Positions 8,987 through 21,167 are shown, counted from the stretch's first letter. The stretch is 64,000 bases of DNA from Rhodobiaceae bacterium (GCA_009885825.1 VFJY01000043.1:17780-81779); one strand, 5' to 3'. The notes: generated by a model not told the origin, from the letters alone. Numbers and translations: made by a program.

Positions 8987-9391
8987 ATGTCCCAAACCGG
9001 GGCAGGGCAGGGCGCATTGGCACGACAGCAGAGGGTTTCCGCCAAACAACCGGAGGGCACGGACAGCGTGCTTGATCGGGTGCACTTGTCGCATTACACG
9101 ATGAACAATGTGGCGCTTGAGCGGGAAATTATTGCCCTGTTTCGGGGGCAGCTGCCCATATTGGTCGACCGAATTCGGCAGACATGCTCTCAGGGAGAAT
9201 GGAAGTTCGCAACTCATACGCTTAAAGGCTCTGCGGCTGCCATTGGAGCTTGCAAATTGAATGATCTCGCTAAAGAGATGGAGGCAGCAGAGGCTTTTTG
9301 TGATGAATACATTCGCCGAAAGCTGCTGCTAGAGCTGGATGAGGCCGCACGGGAATTTGAACTGCTGGTCCAAAGACTTTACTGCCGCTGA
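8987..9391 (+). CDS. Single-domain histidine phosphotransfer (Hpt) protein
   Basis: 134 residues; ATG at 8987 preceded by GAGG. Residues about 30-130 form the four-helix Hpt bundle, with the phosphorylatable histidine in THTLKGSAAAIGA (near residue 77) followed by the usual ELAKEME-type helix (DLAKEMEAAE). It would pass phosphate between a hybrid kinase and a response regulator in the cytosol. No kinase or regulator is adjacent, so its partners lie elsewhere. It is not the dimeric ChpT fold. It stands alone, 70 bp before the ferredoxin gene. Confidence 0.85.
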   Translation: MSQTGAGQGALARQQRVSAKQPEGTDSVLDRVHLSHYTMNNVALEREIIALFRGQLPILVDRIRQTCSQGEWKFATHTLKGSAAAIGACKLNDLAKEMEAAEAFCDEYIRRKLLLELDEAAREFELLVQRLYCR

Positions 9392-9462
9392 GCTTGCCTT
9401 TCCATTCGTTATATCCTATGTAGCGTTCGATAAAACGAACAACACATTCTTGAGCGTGCGAA

Positions 9463-12619
<3,157 letters not shown>

Positions 12620-12682
12620 GGACCTCACGCGCAGTTTTTGACATAGTGTTGCATTGCAACAGATTTGGAAAGAGGCAGTTTC

Positions 12683-13774
12683 ATGGGTGACAGCAAGCAA
12701 CGTGGACGGCAGCTTGGGCTGCCGTTTCCGGGTCATTCCGGGCCTCAGAATGCGATCACCGATGTGGCTGGCGTCGAGGTTGGAACGGTCACATTGATCG
12801 ACGGCGAAGGGCCGCTTGTCGTCGGCCATGGTCCTGTTCGCACTGGCGTTACGGCCATTCTTCCACGCGGGCGGGCCATGGCGCATATTCCCTGTGCTGC
12901 GGGATATTATTCGCTCAACGGCAATGGCGAGATGACGGGTGTTGTGTGGATTGAAGAATCGGGCGAGTTGCAAACGCCCATCACCATCACCAATACGCAC
13001 TCCTGCGGTGTCACACGCGACGCAACCATTCGCTGGATGGTGGCCAACAGGATTGGCACGGGGCAGGATTGGGGGTTGCCGGTTGCGGCTGAAACCTATG
13101 ATGGCGACCTTAACGACATCAACGGATTTCATGTCACCGCCAGCCACGCGCTAGCGGCCCTTGATGCGGCGCGCGGCGGCGCTGTCGAGCTTGGCAGTGT
13201 CGGCGGCGGAACCGGCATGATCTGTTATGACTTCAAGGCCGGCAATGGCTCGTCGTCCAGGCGCGTATTGATAGACGGCGCCTACTACACGGTTGGAGTT
13301 TTCGTTCAGGCAAATTTTGGAGCGCGCGAACAGATGACGGTGCTTGGCGTTCCGGTTGGCCTGCATCTCACCGCGCATAAATTGCGCAGCAAGGACCAGG
13401 GTTCAGTCATTGCGATTGTCGCAACCGACGCGCCGCTGCAACCGCACCAATTGAAGCGGCTGGCGCGCCGTGTTCCGATGGGATTGGCCCGCACGGGAAC
13501 CGTTGGCAACAATGGTTCGGGGGATATTTTTCTGGCATTCTCGACAGCGAATGAGCGGGCCTATGAAAATGGCGAGGCGCATGTTCGCAATTCTTTATTC
13601 TTGCAAAACAATGTCTTAGACTCGCTTTTTAATGCCGTTGTTGAGGCGGTGGAAGAGGCGGTGATTGATTCCATAGTGTGCAACGAAACCATGACAGGGC
13701 GGGACGGGAATATGTCAGTCGCATTGCCTGTTGATCAGTTGCTGGACTTGATGAAAAAATACAAGCGCATCTAA
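12683..13774 (+). CDS. P1 family (S58, DmpA-like) aminopeptidase
   Basis: 363 residues from the ATG at 12683, with GAGG upstream; an in-frame start at 12665 would add six residues. N-terminal GLPFPGHSGPQNAITDVAGVEVG and the motif ARTGTVGNNGSGDIF mark a DmpA/BapA N-terminal-nucleophile hydrolase. The precursor should cut itself before the Ser in NGSGD to give alpha and beta subunits, freeing that Ser as the nucleophile. Members release N-terminal D- or L-amino acids or beta-amino acids from small peptides. There is no signal peptide, so it is probably cytosolic. It is divergent from the antiporter and convergent with the MBL-fold gene (4-bp overlap). Confidence 0.9.
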   Translation: MGDSKQRGRQLGLPFPGHSGPQNAITDVAGVEVGTVTLIDGEGPLVVGHGPVRTGVTAILPRGRAMAHIPCAAGYYSLNGNGEMTGVVWIEESGELQTPITITNTHSCGVTRDATIRWMVANRIGTGQDWGLPVAAETYDGDLNDINGFHVTASHALAALDAARGGAVELGSVGGGTGMICYDFKAGNGSSSRRVLIDGAYYTVGVFVQANFGAREQMTVLGVPVGLHLTAHKLRSKDQGSVIAIVATDAPLQPHQLKRLARRVPMGLARTGTVGNNGSGDIFLAFSTANERAYENGEAHVRNSLFLQNNVLDSLFNAVVEAVEEAVIDSIVCNETMTGRDGNMSVALPVDQLLDLMKKYKRI

Positions 13775-14646
13775 AGCTTGTTGACGGGCACTTTGAGGAA
13801 GACATTTCCCTGTCCATCGGCGGCGGGAAAATGCCCGGCGTTCATGTTGACCTGAATGGATGGGATGATGAGTTTGGGCGCGCCTAATGTCGCATCCCGT
13901 TCGGTCCGCATTTTCACAAACTCATCTTCGCCGATCCCGGCGTGGGCGTGGACATTGCCTTGGCGCTCGGGAGCCACGGTTGTTTCCCAAACATATTCGT
14001 TGCGGCCTGACGGCTTGTAGTCGTGGCACAGGAACAGGCGGGTCTGCGGCGGCAGCGCCAGCACTTTTTGAATCGAGCGGTAGAGTTGGCGCGCATCGCC
14101 ACCCGGAAAATCCGCCCGCGCCGTGCCATAGTCTGGCATGAACAGGGTGTCGCCCACGAAGGCGGTGTCGCCGATCACGAAAGTGATGTAGGCTGGCGTG
14201 TGTCCTGGTGTGTGCATAACGCGGGCGTTCAGCGACCCAATCTTGAAAATGTCGCCATCTTTGAACAGGCGGTCGAACTGGCTGCCGGCACGCTGAAATT
14301 CGCTGCCCTCGTTGAATATTTTGCCGAAGGTGTCTTGCACGATGCTTATGTTTTCACCGATTCCGAGCTTGCCGCCGAGTTTTTCCTGAATGTAAGGCGC
14401 CGCAGAAAGGTGATCAGCGTGGACGTGGGTTTCCAGTATCCATTCCAGCTTCAAGCCACTGGACCTGATGTGAGCAATGATGGCGTCCGCTGAATGGGTA
14501 TCTGTGTGGCTTGCAGCGGCGTCATAGTCCAGGATCGAATCGATGACGGCGCAGGATTTCGTTGCTTCGTCCACCACGAGATGGCTCACGGCATTTGTCG
14601 GCTCGTCGAAGAAGCTGTGAACTTTTGGATTGGGCGACTGTGTCAT
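13771..14646 (-). CDS. Metallo-beta-lactamase-fold hydrolase, persulfide dioxygenase/Blh type
   Basis: 291 residues from the ATG at 14646, one base after the stop of the gene before it. Metal ligands are visible as [10 protein letters not shown] (H-x-H-x-D-H), [16 protein letters not shown] and CHDYKP. The wording (SDAIIAHI-like N-terminus, [13 protein letters not shown]) fits the ETHE1/Blh group that oxidises glutathione persulfide to sulfite and glutathione with one iron. It is the last gene of a three-gene operon with two YeeE/YedE-type permease halves, which supports a role in sulfide or thiosulfate handling. The ArsR-type repressor BigR, often found with such operons, is not next to it. 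Confidence 0.88.
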   Translation of the reverse strand: MTQSPNPKVHSFFDEPTNAVSHLVVDEATKSCAVIDSILDYDAAASHTDTHSADAIIAHIRSSGLKLEWILETHVHADHLSAAPYIQEKLGGKLGIGENISIVQDTFGKIFNEGSEFQRAGSQFDRLFKDGDIFKIGSLNARVMHTPGHTPAYITFVIGDTAFVGDTLFMPDYGTARADFPGGDARQLYRSIQKVLALPPQTRLFLCHDYKPSGRNEYVWETTVAPERQGNVHAHAGIGEDEFVKMRTERDATLGAPKLIIPSIQVNMNAGHFPAADGQGNVFLKVPVNKL

Positions 14647-14647
14647 G

Positions 14648-15076
14648 TCATGCCTGGGCTGGCTTGGCCCGCAACAACAGGTGTCTCGTTGCAACCATCC
14701 CGATGGCCATTGCAGCAACGAACATCATGCTTTCGGTTCGCCCGAAAACAAGGCTTGCCACGGCAGGCCCAGGGCAGAATCCGGTCATTCCCCAGCCCAA
14801 GCCAAACAATGCGGCGCCACCCAGCAGTTTGGCATCAATGAGCTGGTTTGTTGGCAATTTGAATTCCGGAGCAAACAGGGGTGCTGGCCTCTTGAACACG
14901 ATCCGGTAGCCTGCAAACGTGACGATGAGACCAGCGCCCATCACCAATATGAGAGTGGGATCCCATTGGCCAAAGATGTCCATGAAGTTCAGGACTTTCA
15001 ACGGGTTCACCATGCCAGAAATTGCAACGCCTGCGCCAAACAACACGCCGGAAATCAAAATCGCGAGCCTGTCCAT
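14648..15076 (-). CDS. YeeE/YedE family membrane protein, second half (DUF6691 type)
   Basis: 142 residues from the ATG at 15076, one base after the stop of the previous gene, so translation is coupled. It has four to five hydrophobic helices and the family core [12 protein letters not shown] with a conserved Cys-Pro. YeeE/YedE proteins take up thiosulfate or related sulfur species through cysteine-relayed transport; in this two-gene form each gene supplies half of the pore. Co-operonic with the other half and with the persulfide dioxygenase-like gene. Confidence 0.85.
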   Translation of the reverse strand: MDRLAILISGVLFGAGVAISGMVNPLKVLNFMDIFGQWDPTLILVMGAGLIVTFAGYRIVFKRPAPLFAPEFKLPTNQLIDAKLLGGAALFGLGWGMTGFCPGPAVASLVFGRTESMMFVAAMAIGMVATRHLLLRAKPAQA

Positions 15077-15077
15077 G

Positions 15078-15512
15078 TCAAGTTCCCAACACATGCCGGG
15101 TGACAAACACAGTCACGAGGGCTACGGCCATGAAAATGATCGTGGCCACGAGTGAACGCAGGGAAAGCCTTGAAATGCCGCAAATGCCGTGGCCGCTGGT
15201 GCAGCCCCCGCCGAGTGTTGTTCCCACGCCCACGATCACCCCTCCGGCGATAATGGTCGTGGAATTGCCGCTGAAACTGACTGATGACGCTTCAAAGAAG
15301 AATAGGCCGGACCACGCGGCGCCAATCAGCACGCCGACGATAAAGATCAGCCGCCATGCAAAATCGGCATTGAACTCCCCGGTGAACAGGCCGCTGAATA
15401 TGCTGCTGGCGCCGGCAGTTCGGCCATAGCTGAGCATGAGCACGATGGACGAAAGGCCAATAAGTGTTCCGCCCATAAGACCCGAAACGGGCGTAAATTC
15501 TGTTGGTGACAT
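15078..15512 (-). CDS. YeeE/YedE family membrane protein, first half
   Basis: 144 residues with four to five membrane helices and the YeeE signature GGGCTSGHGICGISR, which has two cysteines flanking a glycine-rich turn. It is the first gene of the sulfur operon (15512 to 13771) and is divergent from an ELM1-family gene whose start is only 57 bp away, so both promoters must lie in a very short interval. The role is inner-membrane transport of thiosulfate, sulfide or persulfide together with the second half. Confidence 0.88.
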   Translation of the reverse strand: MSPTEFTPVSGLMGGTLIGLSSIVLMLSYGRTAGASSIFSGLFTGEFNADFAWRLIFIVGVLIGAAWSGLFFFEASSVSFSGNSTTIIAGGVIVGVGTTLGGGCTSGHGICGISRLSLRSLVATIIFMAVALVTVFVTRHVLGT

Positions 15513-15569
15513 GAATTCCTCTTTTACTTGATCATGACATTAGGCGCAACTTCAGGCTATGGGAACAGC

Positions 15570-16592
15570 ATGAAAGCGCCATCAACCAAAATGATATGGG
15601 TTTTGCAGGGAGCGCGCGCTGGCGACAATGCGCAGGCCCGTGAGCTGGCCAAGCGTCTCGACGCCCGGGTTGTGTACAAGGACTTGAAGTTCAACAGGTT
15701 GCACGTGGCACCTAACTGGGCGCTTGGAGCATCGACTGCAACCTTGCAAAACAGTTCACGCAAAATGCTGGAGGCACCTTGGCCTGACATGGTAATTGCG
15801 ACTGGCAAACGAATGGCTCCGGTGGCGCGCTGGATTAAACGTCAATCGGGCGGGCGCAGCAGGATCGTCATGCTTGGGCGGCCGCGGGCCAGGCTTTCGG
15901 CTTTTGATCTGGTGATTTCGACACCGCAGTATGATCTGCCGCTGGATGCCAATGTGATAGAGGTGCCCCTGCCTTTTGCCGCTTCGACCAAGGCCGACAA
16001 TGAAGCGCACAAGCTTTGGCAAAAACTGTGGCGTCATTTGCCCAAGCCGCTTGTTGGCGTCATGGTAGGCAATGGCAAATATCCCCTGGTATTTGGTTCC
16101 ACAGAAATTCATCGCCTCACCGAGCAGTTGAACAAACTGGCGCCGGTTTCGTTGCTGCTGATCGCTTCGCCCCGCACCGCCGAGGGTGTTGTGGCGCGCA
16201 TCGGGGCCGGCCTCAATATCCCACATGTGGCCTATGCCAAATTTGACAGGAACAACAATCCCTACCGGGCGGCCATTGCGATGTGCGACGGGTTTGTTGT
16301 GACGTCGGACAGCGTCTCAATGATCAGTGAGCTGATCAATAGCAGGAAACCAGTTGCGGTGTTTAAATTAGGTGCCGCCAAAGTTCAACTGAGGTGGAGT
16401 GGAAAACGGGGCTTCGGCGCGTGGCTGGCGCGGACCGGTTTGCTGCAACCACCGCGCGATGTTTCCGCGATGGTCGATTCGCTGATAGAGAGGCGATTGA
16501 TCGGTGAGATCGGCGCGCCCACGGAGCTTGAACCCCACGGGCGCGACGATCAAAAGATCATGCAACGGCTTGCGTTACTGATAGAAACGTGA
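15570..16592 (+). CDS. ELM1/GtrOC1-family putative nucleotide-sugar transferase (DUF1022)
   Basis: 340 residues from the ATG at 15570 (GGGAA just upstream); an in-frame ATG at 15528 gives a longer, less likely form. Landmarks of the family are WVLQGARAGDNAQA near the N-terminus, DLVISTPQYDLP in the middle and VTSDSVSMISELINSRKPV near the C-terminus. The fold is GT-B-like, and relatives include plant ELM1 and bacterial outer-core glycosyltransferase-like proteins; the reaction is not established. It is probably cytosolic and membrane associated. Its 3' end overlaps the convergent EF-hand gene by 18 bp. Confidence 0.85.
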   Translation: MKAPSTKMIWVLQGARAGDNAQARELAKRLDARVVYKDLKFNRLHVAPNWALGASTATLQNSSRKMLEAPWPDMVIATGKRMAPVARWIKRQSGGRSRIVMLGRPRARLSAFDLVISTPQYDLPLDANVIEVPLPFAASTKADNEAHKLWQKLWRHLPKPLVGVMVGNGKYPLVFGSTEIHRLTEQLNKLAPVSLLLIASPRTAEGVVARIGAGLNIPHVAYAKFDRNNNPYRAAIAMCDGFVVTSDSVSMISELINSRKPVAVFKLGAAKVQLRWSGKRGFGAWLARTGLLQPPRDVSAMVDSLIERRLIGEIGAPTELEPHGRDDQKIMQRLALLIET

Positions 16593-16907
16593 CGGCCCCG
16601 GGTCCACAACAACCTGACCGCCGGAGAGATAGATTATTCTGTCGCGCGGGTAGTGCATTTCATAGCCATTGATATAGACGGGCAGAGTGGCGTCCATTTG
16701 ATCTGACTTTGCCACAACACCTTCCATCGACAACTTGTATTCATCCAATGAAATCTGTCCGTTGGCATCGCGGTCAATTTTTTGGAAGCCACTGACTATT
16801 TGCTCCGGCGTCAACAGTTCGGCAGCGATGCTGCCTGGCACCGCGACGCCCACAAACGCCAAGAATCCCACAGTCGTAAAAAGGCCTGCTTTCCCAAAAT
16901 TACTCAT
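16575..16907 (-). CDS. Secreted EF-hand protein (single clear calcium loop)
   Basis: 110 residues from the ATG at 16907, with GGAG nine bases upstream. Residues 1-30 form a signal peptide ending near SIAAE. One canonical 12-residue EF loop, DRDANGQISLDE, has Asp/Asp/Asn at positions 1, 3 and 5 and Glu at 12. The rest, including YPRDRIIYLSGG and a Pro-Gly C-terminus, is not familiar. It is probably periplasmic and calcium binding. A perfect CtrA-type box lies about 76 bp upstream of the start. A second EF-hand gene follows in the same orientation some 240 bp further upstream. Confidence 0.75.
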   Translation of the reverse strand: MSNFGKAGLFTTVGFLAFVGVAVPGSIAAELLTPEQIVSGFQKIDRDANGQISLDEYKLSMEGVVAKSDQMDATLPVYINGYEMHYPRDRIIYLSGGQVVVDPGPSRFYQ

Positions 16908-16982
16908 CACAAACTCCTTCGCCATGTCCATTCCGCATGGGCGATCTTAGACCGAAAATTAAGGAAAAATAAAGACTTATAA

Positions 16983-17001
16983 TTAAGTCTTGGTTAACCA
17001 T
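16983..17001. promoter_or_regulatory. Perfect CtrA-type full site (TTAA-N7-TTAA, with TTAACCAT)
   Basis: TTAAGTCTTGGTTAACCAT contains TTAA, exactly seven bases, TTAA, and its right half completes the alphaproteobacterial CtrA octamer TTAACCAT. It is about 76 bp upstream of the EF-hand gene that starts at 16907 on the minus strand, a position suited to direct control of that promoter. In the other direction there is no plus-strand gene nearby. Confidence 0.55.
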
Positions 17002-17144
17002 AATTGGCCAAAGCGGCTCAGTCCATGGGCTTGCCAAGGTCTTCAAAAACATAGGAGTTTGGCTGGTAAAAAATGCTCAGCCAGCGGCCTGTCGCCGCAT
17101 AAACCGGAAGTGGCCCAGACAGGGGATGTCCGGGCCATTCTCAA

Positions 17145-17630
17145 TTACTGCGTGCCGGTTTCCTGACCGTGTTCGCCGTGGCCCTTTTTCCTGCCTTTCA
17201 TGCGTGTCGGCATGTCGTCTTTGGAGAGCGCGCTATCCTGGTTGCTGTCCATCCGGGCTACGATGCCAGCAAGTGGATTCTTATACTCTTCCATCGTCAC
17301 CTGGCCATTGGCATCTGTGTCGAAGCGCTGGAATTCGCGGACCATACGCTGATTTTGAGCTTTGAGCCAAAGATTCCGGAATTCGGCCAGAGCTAACGAT
17401 CCGGATTTGTCCGCATCAAACTCGGTGAGCCAATTCGCCCGGTTCGTATCAATTTCTGTTTGCGAAATCTTGCCGTCCTTGTCAGCATCATAGCGCTCGG
17501 CCAATTCCGTGAATTCCACATGGCCCTGGCCGCGCATGCCATGCTTCCAACCCTGGCTGGCTGCGGCCACACCACCCACGGCCACAAGGCCTGCAAGTGC
17601 GATGAGAGCTATCTTTGTACGTTTCTGCAT
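17145..17630 (-). CDS. Secreted four-EF-hand calcium-binding protein
   Basis: 161 residues; AGGAGA lies upstream of the ATG at 17630. A signal peptide covers about 1-24 (ALIALAGLVAVGGVAAA). Four EF-hand loops follow: DADKDGKISQTE, DADKSGSLALAE, DTDANGQVTMEE and a weaker DSNQDSALSKDD whose last ligand is Asp. A Lys/His-rich tail (MKGRKKGHGEHG) ends the protein. It is probably a periplasmic calcium buffer or sensor, similar in design to calmodulin-like CasA proteins of rhizobia. A GC-rich hairpin just past the stop may help end transcription but lacks a T-run. Confidence 0.85.
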   Translation of the reverse strand: MQKRTKIALIALAGLVAVGGVAAASQGWKHGMRGQGHVEFTELAERYDADKDGKISQTEIDTNRANWLTEFDADKSGSLALAEFRNLWLKAQNQRMVREFQRFDTDANGQVTMEEYKNPLAGIVARMDSNQDSALSKDDMPTRMKGRKKGHGEHGQETGTQ

Positions 17631-17704
17631 TGGTTTCTCCTGTTCAGTCCCACGTCAACAAATGAAAGACGAGGAGTTGCCAGAGATTCCGTCGCAGCTG
17701 GCTA

Positions 17705-18739
17705 TTAATTCTCTGTAATGTTTGCGCCGGTTCCGAATTTAACAAGCTCACGCAACAGGCTTGCGAGCGATTCTTTGGCCGATTCGGCCTGTGGAACAGG
17801 GCGGCACACGTCACGGGCCGCAAGCCCGATGCGCGACGTCATGATGCCATTTACCGCACCTTCGCCAAAACGGGCTGAGAGCCTTCCCAGCACCCCCTTG
17901 CCGACGATGTGTTGAATGAGGTTATCAGAAAACGCCAGGCCGCCGGTAACCGCCAGGTGGGCAATGACCATCCTTGCAAGCTTCAGGGTCGACAGGGTTG
18001 AGGGTCTTCCACCATAGAGTTCCGCGAGCTCGCGCAGCATGCGCAGGTTCTGGGCGGCGACAAACAGAATATCAAGGGCAGCGACGGGCGTGACCGTTGT
18101 CAGCAGGGTAACCCGTCTGGCCCGGCGCGCAATTATACGGAGCGACTCTTCGTCAAGTGGCTGCATCACCAAACGGTCGAAAAGCTTGACGCGGTCTTTG
18201 GGATCCATAATGTCGTTCCGATGTTCCTCAAAGGACCGCAAGCCCCATGATGCGTCGTGCCTTCTGGAATAGATTGCCGAAAGCGCTGTGATGGTTTCAT
18301 CTGCGGCGGATTTCTCATCAAGATTTATGGCGCGCGCTGAAACTGTCTGGATGTGCTCAATGCGCCTCAAACGCAGCAATGCCCAGATTTCACGAATGAT
18401 GATGGCAAGGGCGGCGAAACCAGCAAGGCCCGCAATGGCAAGGGCCAGCCATCCGAGCGCCTGCGAGCGTCGAAAAAACTCCTCAACCAGTGTCACTATG
18501 GCAAATCCCGCCCAAAGACTTAGCAGCGCTGCGAGGGCTGAGAGCAAAATAGACCCCCAGCGAAACCCTCGAGATGATGGGCGTGGAACAGATGGAGGGC
18601 AAACAACTTCGCCGTCCCGTACGTCAGCCTCAAACTTTATGTTGTGGGACGCGCGTTGTCTTGTTTTGGCCCGCGGCGATCTCGACGCCTCGTCATCGTT
18701 CAGTTCAAAAGCTGCCGGTTTGCGATAATTCTCAATCAT
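17705..18739 (-). CDS. TIGR01620/YcjF family membrane protein (DUF697)
   Basis: 344 residues. A charged N-terminal arm (1-58) precedes two membrane helices (about 62-85 and 95-115); the C-terminal half contains the DUF697 core (TPVAALDILFVAAQNLRMLRELAELYGGRPS). In many proteobacteria this gene follows ycjX and the products are taken to work together in envelope stress, although the biochemical role is unknown. The pairing is present here: its ATG overlaps the stop of the ycjX-like gene by four bases (18736-18739). Confidence 0.88.
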   Translation of the reverse strand: MIENYRKPAAFELNDDEASRSPRAKTRQRASHNIKFEADVRDGEVVCPPSVPRPSSRGFRWGSILLSALAALLSLWAGFAIVTLVEEFFRRSQALGWLALAIAGLAGFAALAIIIREIWALLRLRRIEHIQTVSARAINLDEKSAADETITALSAIYSRRHDASWGLRSFEEHRNDIMDPKDRVKLFDRLVMQPLDEESLRIIARRARRVTLLTTVTPVAALDILFVAAQNLRMLRELAELYGGRPSTLSTLKLARMVIAHLAVTGGLAFSDNLIQHIVGKGVLGRLSARFGEGAVNGIMTSRIGLAARDVCRPVPQAESAKESLASLLRELVKFGTGANITEN

Positions 18740-20169
18740 GAAAAACGGTCTCCCAAGAGAAACTCCAAGGCCCGATCGAGTCTGATGTGCGGGAAAGCAG
18801 CGTCACCCCGGGGTGGTGGACGAAAGCGCACAAACCTGAGCTTTCCCTGCATCGTACCATCCAGGGCATCGCTTGCACTTTCGGGTAAATCCCCGGGGAA
18901 TATCGCGACTTCCCGTTCGCCATAAAAGATCTTGCCTGCGATAATTTCCCCGTTCTGGGGAGTGCCGACGATACATAAGAGCTCTTCGTTCTTCTGCTGC
19001 ACCTTGGCCTCGCGCGTGGCGCGAATGGCCGCGATGGCGGCGACCTCCACTTTTGCACCGGAAAATTCGGCCTGTGCGCTGGACTCTTCTACAATCAGAC
19101 GCAAGATGTCCTCAAGACGGTCGTGGCTTGTCTGGTGCAGGAGGTCGGCCTTGGTCGCGGCAAACAAAATACGGTCAATCCTGCGACCGAAGATATCGGA
19201 TAGAAGCGAGCTGGATCCAGTGCGAAAGCAAACCATGATCTGAGTCAGCGCCGTCCTTAAATCCTGCACAGCTGCGGCGCCGGCGTTCAGCGCAGACAGG
19301 ACATCCACCAGAACTATTTGCCGGTTAAGCCTGGCAAAATGGCCGAAGAAAAATGGCTGCACAATTTTTGAAACGTAGGAATCATAACGCCGCTGCATCA
19401 GGTTGCCGAGAGAGCCGCGCGGCAATGGCTGACCCGGTGTCATGTCGAGCGGCGCAAAGGTGAGGAGCGGGGTTCCCGCAAGATCGCCCGGCACCAGGAA
19501 TCGCCCCGGCGGCAGACTGGAGAGTGACACGTCCTGGTGACGACACTTCGCGAGGTAAGCGGTGAACAGGCTTGCGGCTTCGACGGCCGCAAGCTCGTTG
19601 GACTGTGAACTGGCATCCAGTGTCGCGAGGTGGCGATGCCAGTTTTTTGCAAGGGCGTTGCGGGGCTCCTGACGGCTGGCCTCGATGGTTGCCTTGGCCC
19701 ATTGACGATAGGACATCTGCATGAGCGGCAAATCAAGAAGCCATTCCCCTGGATAATCAACAATATCAACATGCAGCTTTCCCCTGCCAAAATTTCTGGC
19801 GATGAGTCCCTGCGGCTCATATTCCAAGGTCAAGCGGAGCTGGCTGATCCGCCGCGTGCTTTCCGGCCACACGCGCTGTTCGGATGTCAGGCAGTTGAGA
19901 TGTTTCTCGTAGGCGAAGCGTGGCAAATCATCATCGGGCTGGGGTTCAAGATAGGCACGGGTTATGCGGCCACTGGCCTGGGCCTCAAACAGGGGCAACC
20001 TCGCATTTTTGGTGAGGGAATGGATAAGGGCGGTAATAAATACAGTCTTTCCCGCCTGCGATAATCCTGTCACACCCAGGCGCAGGGTGGGGTTTACCAG
20101 GCCTGCTGTGAAGTCTTTCAGGCCGCCCGCAGCAATCCGCCCTGCATCTATAACGTCCCGAAATTTCAC
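18736..20169 (-). CDS. YcjX-family P-loop GTPase-like protein (DUF463)
   Basis: 477 residues with a Walker A motif GLSQAGKT near residue 40, then DIVDYPGEWLLDL (Walker B/G3-like) and FAATKADLLH (G4-like TKAD), so it probably binds GTP. The family is a stress-responsive cytosolic ATPase/GTPase whose partner is the YcjF-type membrane protein encoded immediately downstream with a 4-bp overlap. No signal peptide. It is the first gene of the pair and is followed upstream, after 63 bp, by the metA stop codon. Confidence 0.9.
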   Translation of the reverse strand: MKFRDVIDAGRIAAGGLKDFTAGLVNPTLRLGVTGLSQAGKTVFITALIHSLTKNARLPLFEAQASGRITRAYLEPQPDDDLPRFAYEKHLNCLTSEQRVWPESTRRISQLRLTLEYEPQGLIARNFGRGKLHVDIVDYPGEWLLDLPLMQMSYRQWAKATIEASRQEPRNALAKNWHRHLATLDASSQSNELAAVEAASLFTAYLAKCRHQDVSLSSLPPGRFLVPGDLAGTPLLTFAPLDMTPGQPLPRGSLGNLMQRRYDSYVSKIVQPFFFGHFARLNRQIVLVDVLSALNAGAAAVQDLRTALTQIMVCFRTGSSSLLSDIFGRRIDRILFAATKADLLHQTSHDRLEDILRLIVEESSAQAEFSGAKVEVAAIAAIRATREAKVQQKNEELLCIVGTPQNGEIIAGKIFYGEREVAIFPGDLPESASDALDGTMQGKLRFVRFRPPPRGDAAFPHIRLDRALEFLLGDRFS

Positions 20170-20232
20170 TGTTTTGTTTCACTCCACAAAAAACCACAGT
20201 TGGGGGGAGAGGCGCGCAATGGCAAGAAATAC

Positions 20233-21162
20233 TTAGTCCCGCCGCCTTCTGCCGATATCTTCCAAAGCATAGGGCGTTGATTGGTAGACTTCGTTGATCC
20301 AGTTGCCAAACAGCAGGTGGGCGTGGCTGCGCCAACGGTTTTCGGGGGGCTTTTTGGGATTGTCACCGGGGAAATAATTGGCGGGCATGGAGATGGCTTT
20401 TCTGGCTTCGGTGTCGCGGAAATATTCCTCGCCCAGCGTGTTGGTATCATACTCTATATGGTTGAACATGTAGAGCTGGCGGTGGGGATTGTCGGCGATG
20501 AAGCAGAGGCCCGCTTCGTCCGACTCCATCAGAACTTCGAGCCCACGATCCTTGGGAAGCTCGGAACGCCAGTTTTCCGTCCACCTTGATACGGGCATGG
20601 AAAAATCATCCGAAAAGCCACGAAGATAGGGCGAGACGGGGCTCAGGTTCTTGTGGCGGTAAACGCCGAATGCTTTTTTCGCCAGCGCATGCTTGGGTAC
20701 GCCATGGAAATGGTGCAGGGCGGCCTGGGCACCCCAGCAGATGTTGAAGGTTGATTGAACATTGGTTTGGGTCCAGTCATAAATTTGCTGCAACTCGTCC
20801 CAATAGGTGACGGCTTCAAATTCCAGCAATTCAACGGGTGCGCCGGTTACGATCAGGCCATCAAACTTCTCGTGCCTTATGCTTTCCCAATCATTGTAGA
20901 AGGCGATCATGTGATCGTTGGAGGTATTTTTGGACACATGCCTTGTGATCTTGATCAGGCTCAGTTCCACCTGCAATGGTGTTGCACCGATGAGACGGGC
21001 AAACTGGGTTTCGGTCCGGATCTTGTTGGGCATCAGGTTGAGCAGGCCGATGCGCAGAGGCCTAATATCCTGACGGCTCGCCGTATCCTCGGTCATGATC
21101 ATAACGCCTTCTTTTTCAAGCGTGAGGCGTGCTGGCAGATCATTGGGAATCTTGATGGGCAT
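20233..21162 (-). CDS. metA: Homoserine O-acyltransferase MetA (acetyl-CoA type predicted)
   Basis: 309 residues, the full MetA length. Nucleophile Cys142 lies in [11 protein letters not shown]; the His235/Glu237 pair lies in FNHIEYD; Lys47 in [11 protein letters not shown] matches the acyl-enzyme pocket. Residue 111, which in characterised MetA proteins decides between succinyl-CoA (Gly) and acetyl-CoA (Glu), is Glu here ([10 protein letters not shown]). I therefore expect O-acetylhomoserine as product, the entry step to methionine. It lies 5 bp downstream of a P-loop ATPase gene on the same strand, forming a two-gene operon. No SAM riboswitch is recognisable upstream. Confidence 0.93.
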   Translation of the reverse strand: MPIKIPNDLPARLTLEKEGVMIMTEDTASRQDIRPLRIGLLNLMPNKIRTETQFARLIGATPLQVELSLIKITRHVSKNTSNDHMIAFYNDWESIRHEKFDGLIVTGAPVELLEFEAVTYWDELQQIYDWTQTNVQSTFNICWGAQAALHHFHGVPKHALAKKAFGVYRHKNLSPVSPYLRGFSDDFSMPVSRWTENWRSELPKDRGLEVLMESDEAGLCFIADNPHRQLYMFNHIEYDTNTLGEEYFRDTEARKAISMPANYFPGDNPKKPPENRWRSHAHLLFGNWINEVYQSTPYALEDIGRRRRD

Positions 21163-21167
21163 GGGCT

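Noticed and set aside
12620..13147. N-terminal extension of the KefB-type antiporter
   Set aside because: The open frame continues upstream for about 175 codons but is antisense to the DmpA-like gene and lacks membrane segments; the ATG at 12619 with its GAGG site is the natural start.
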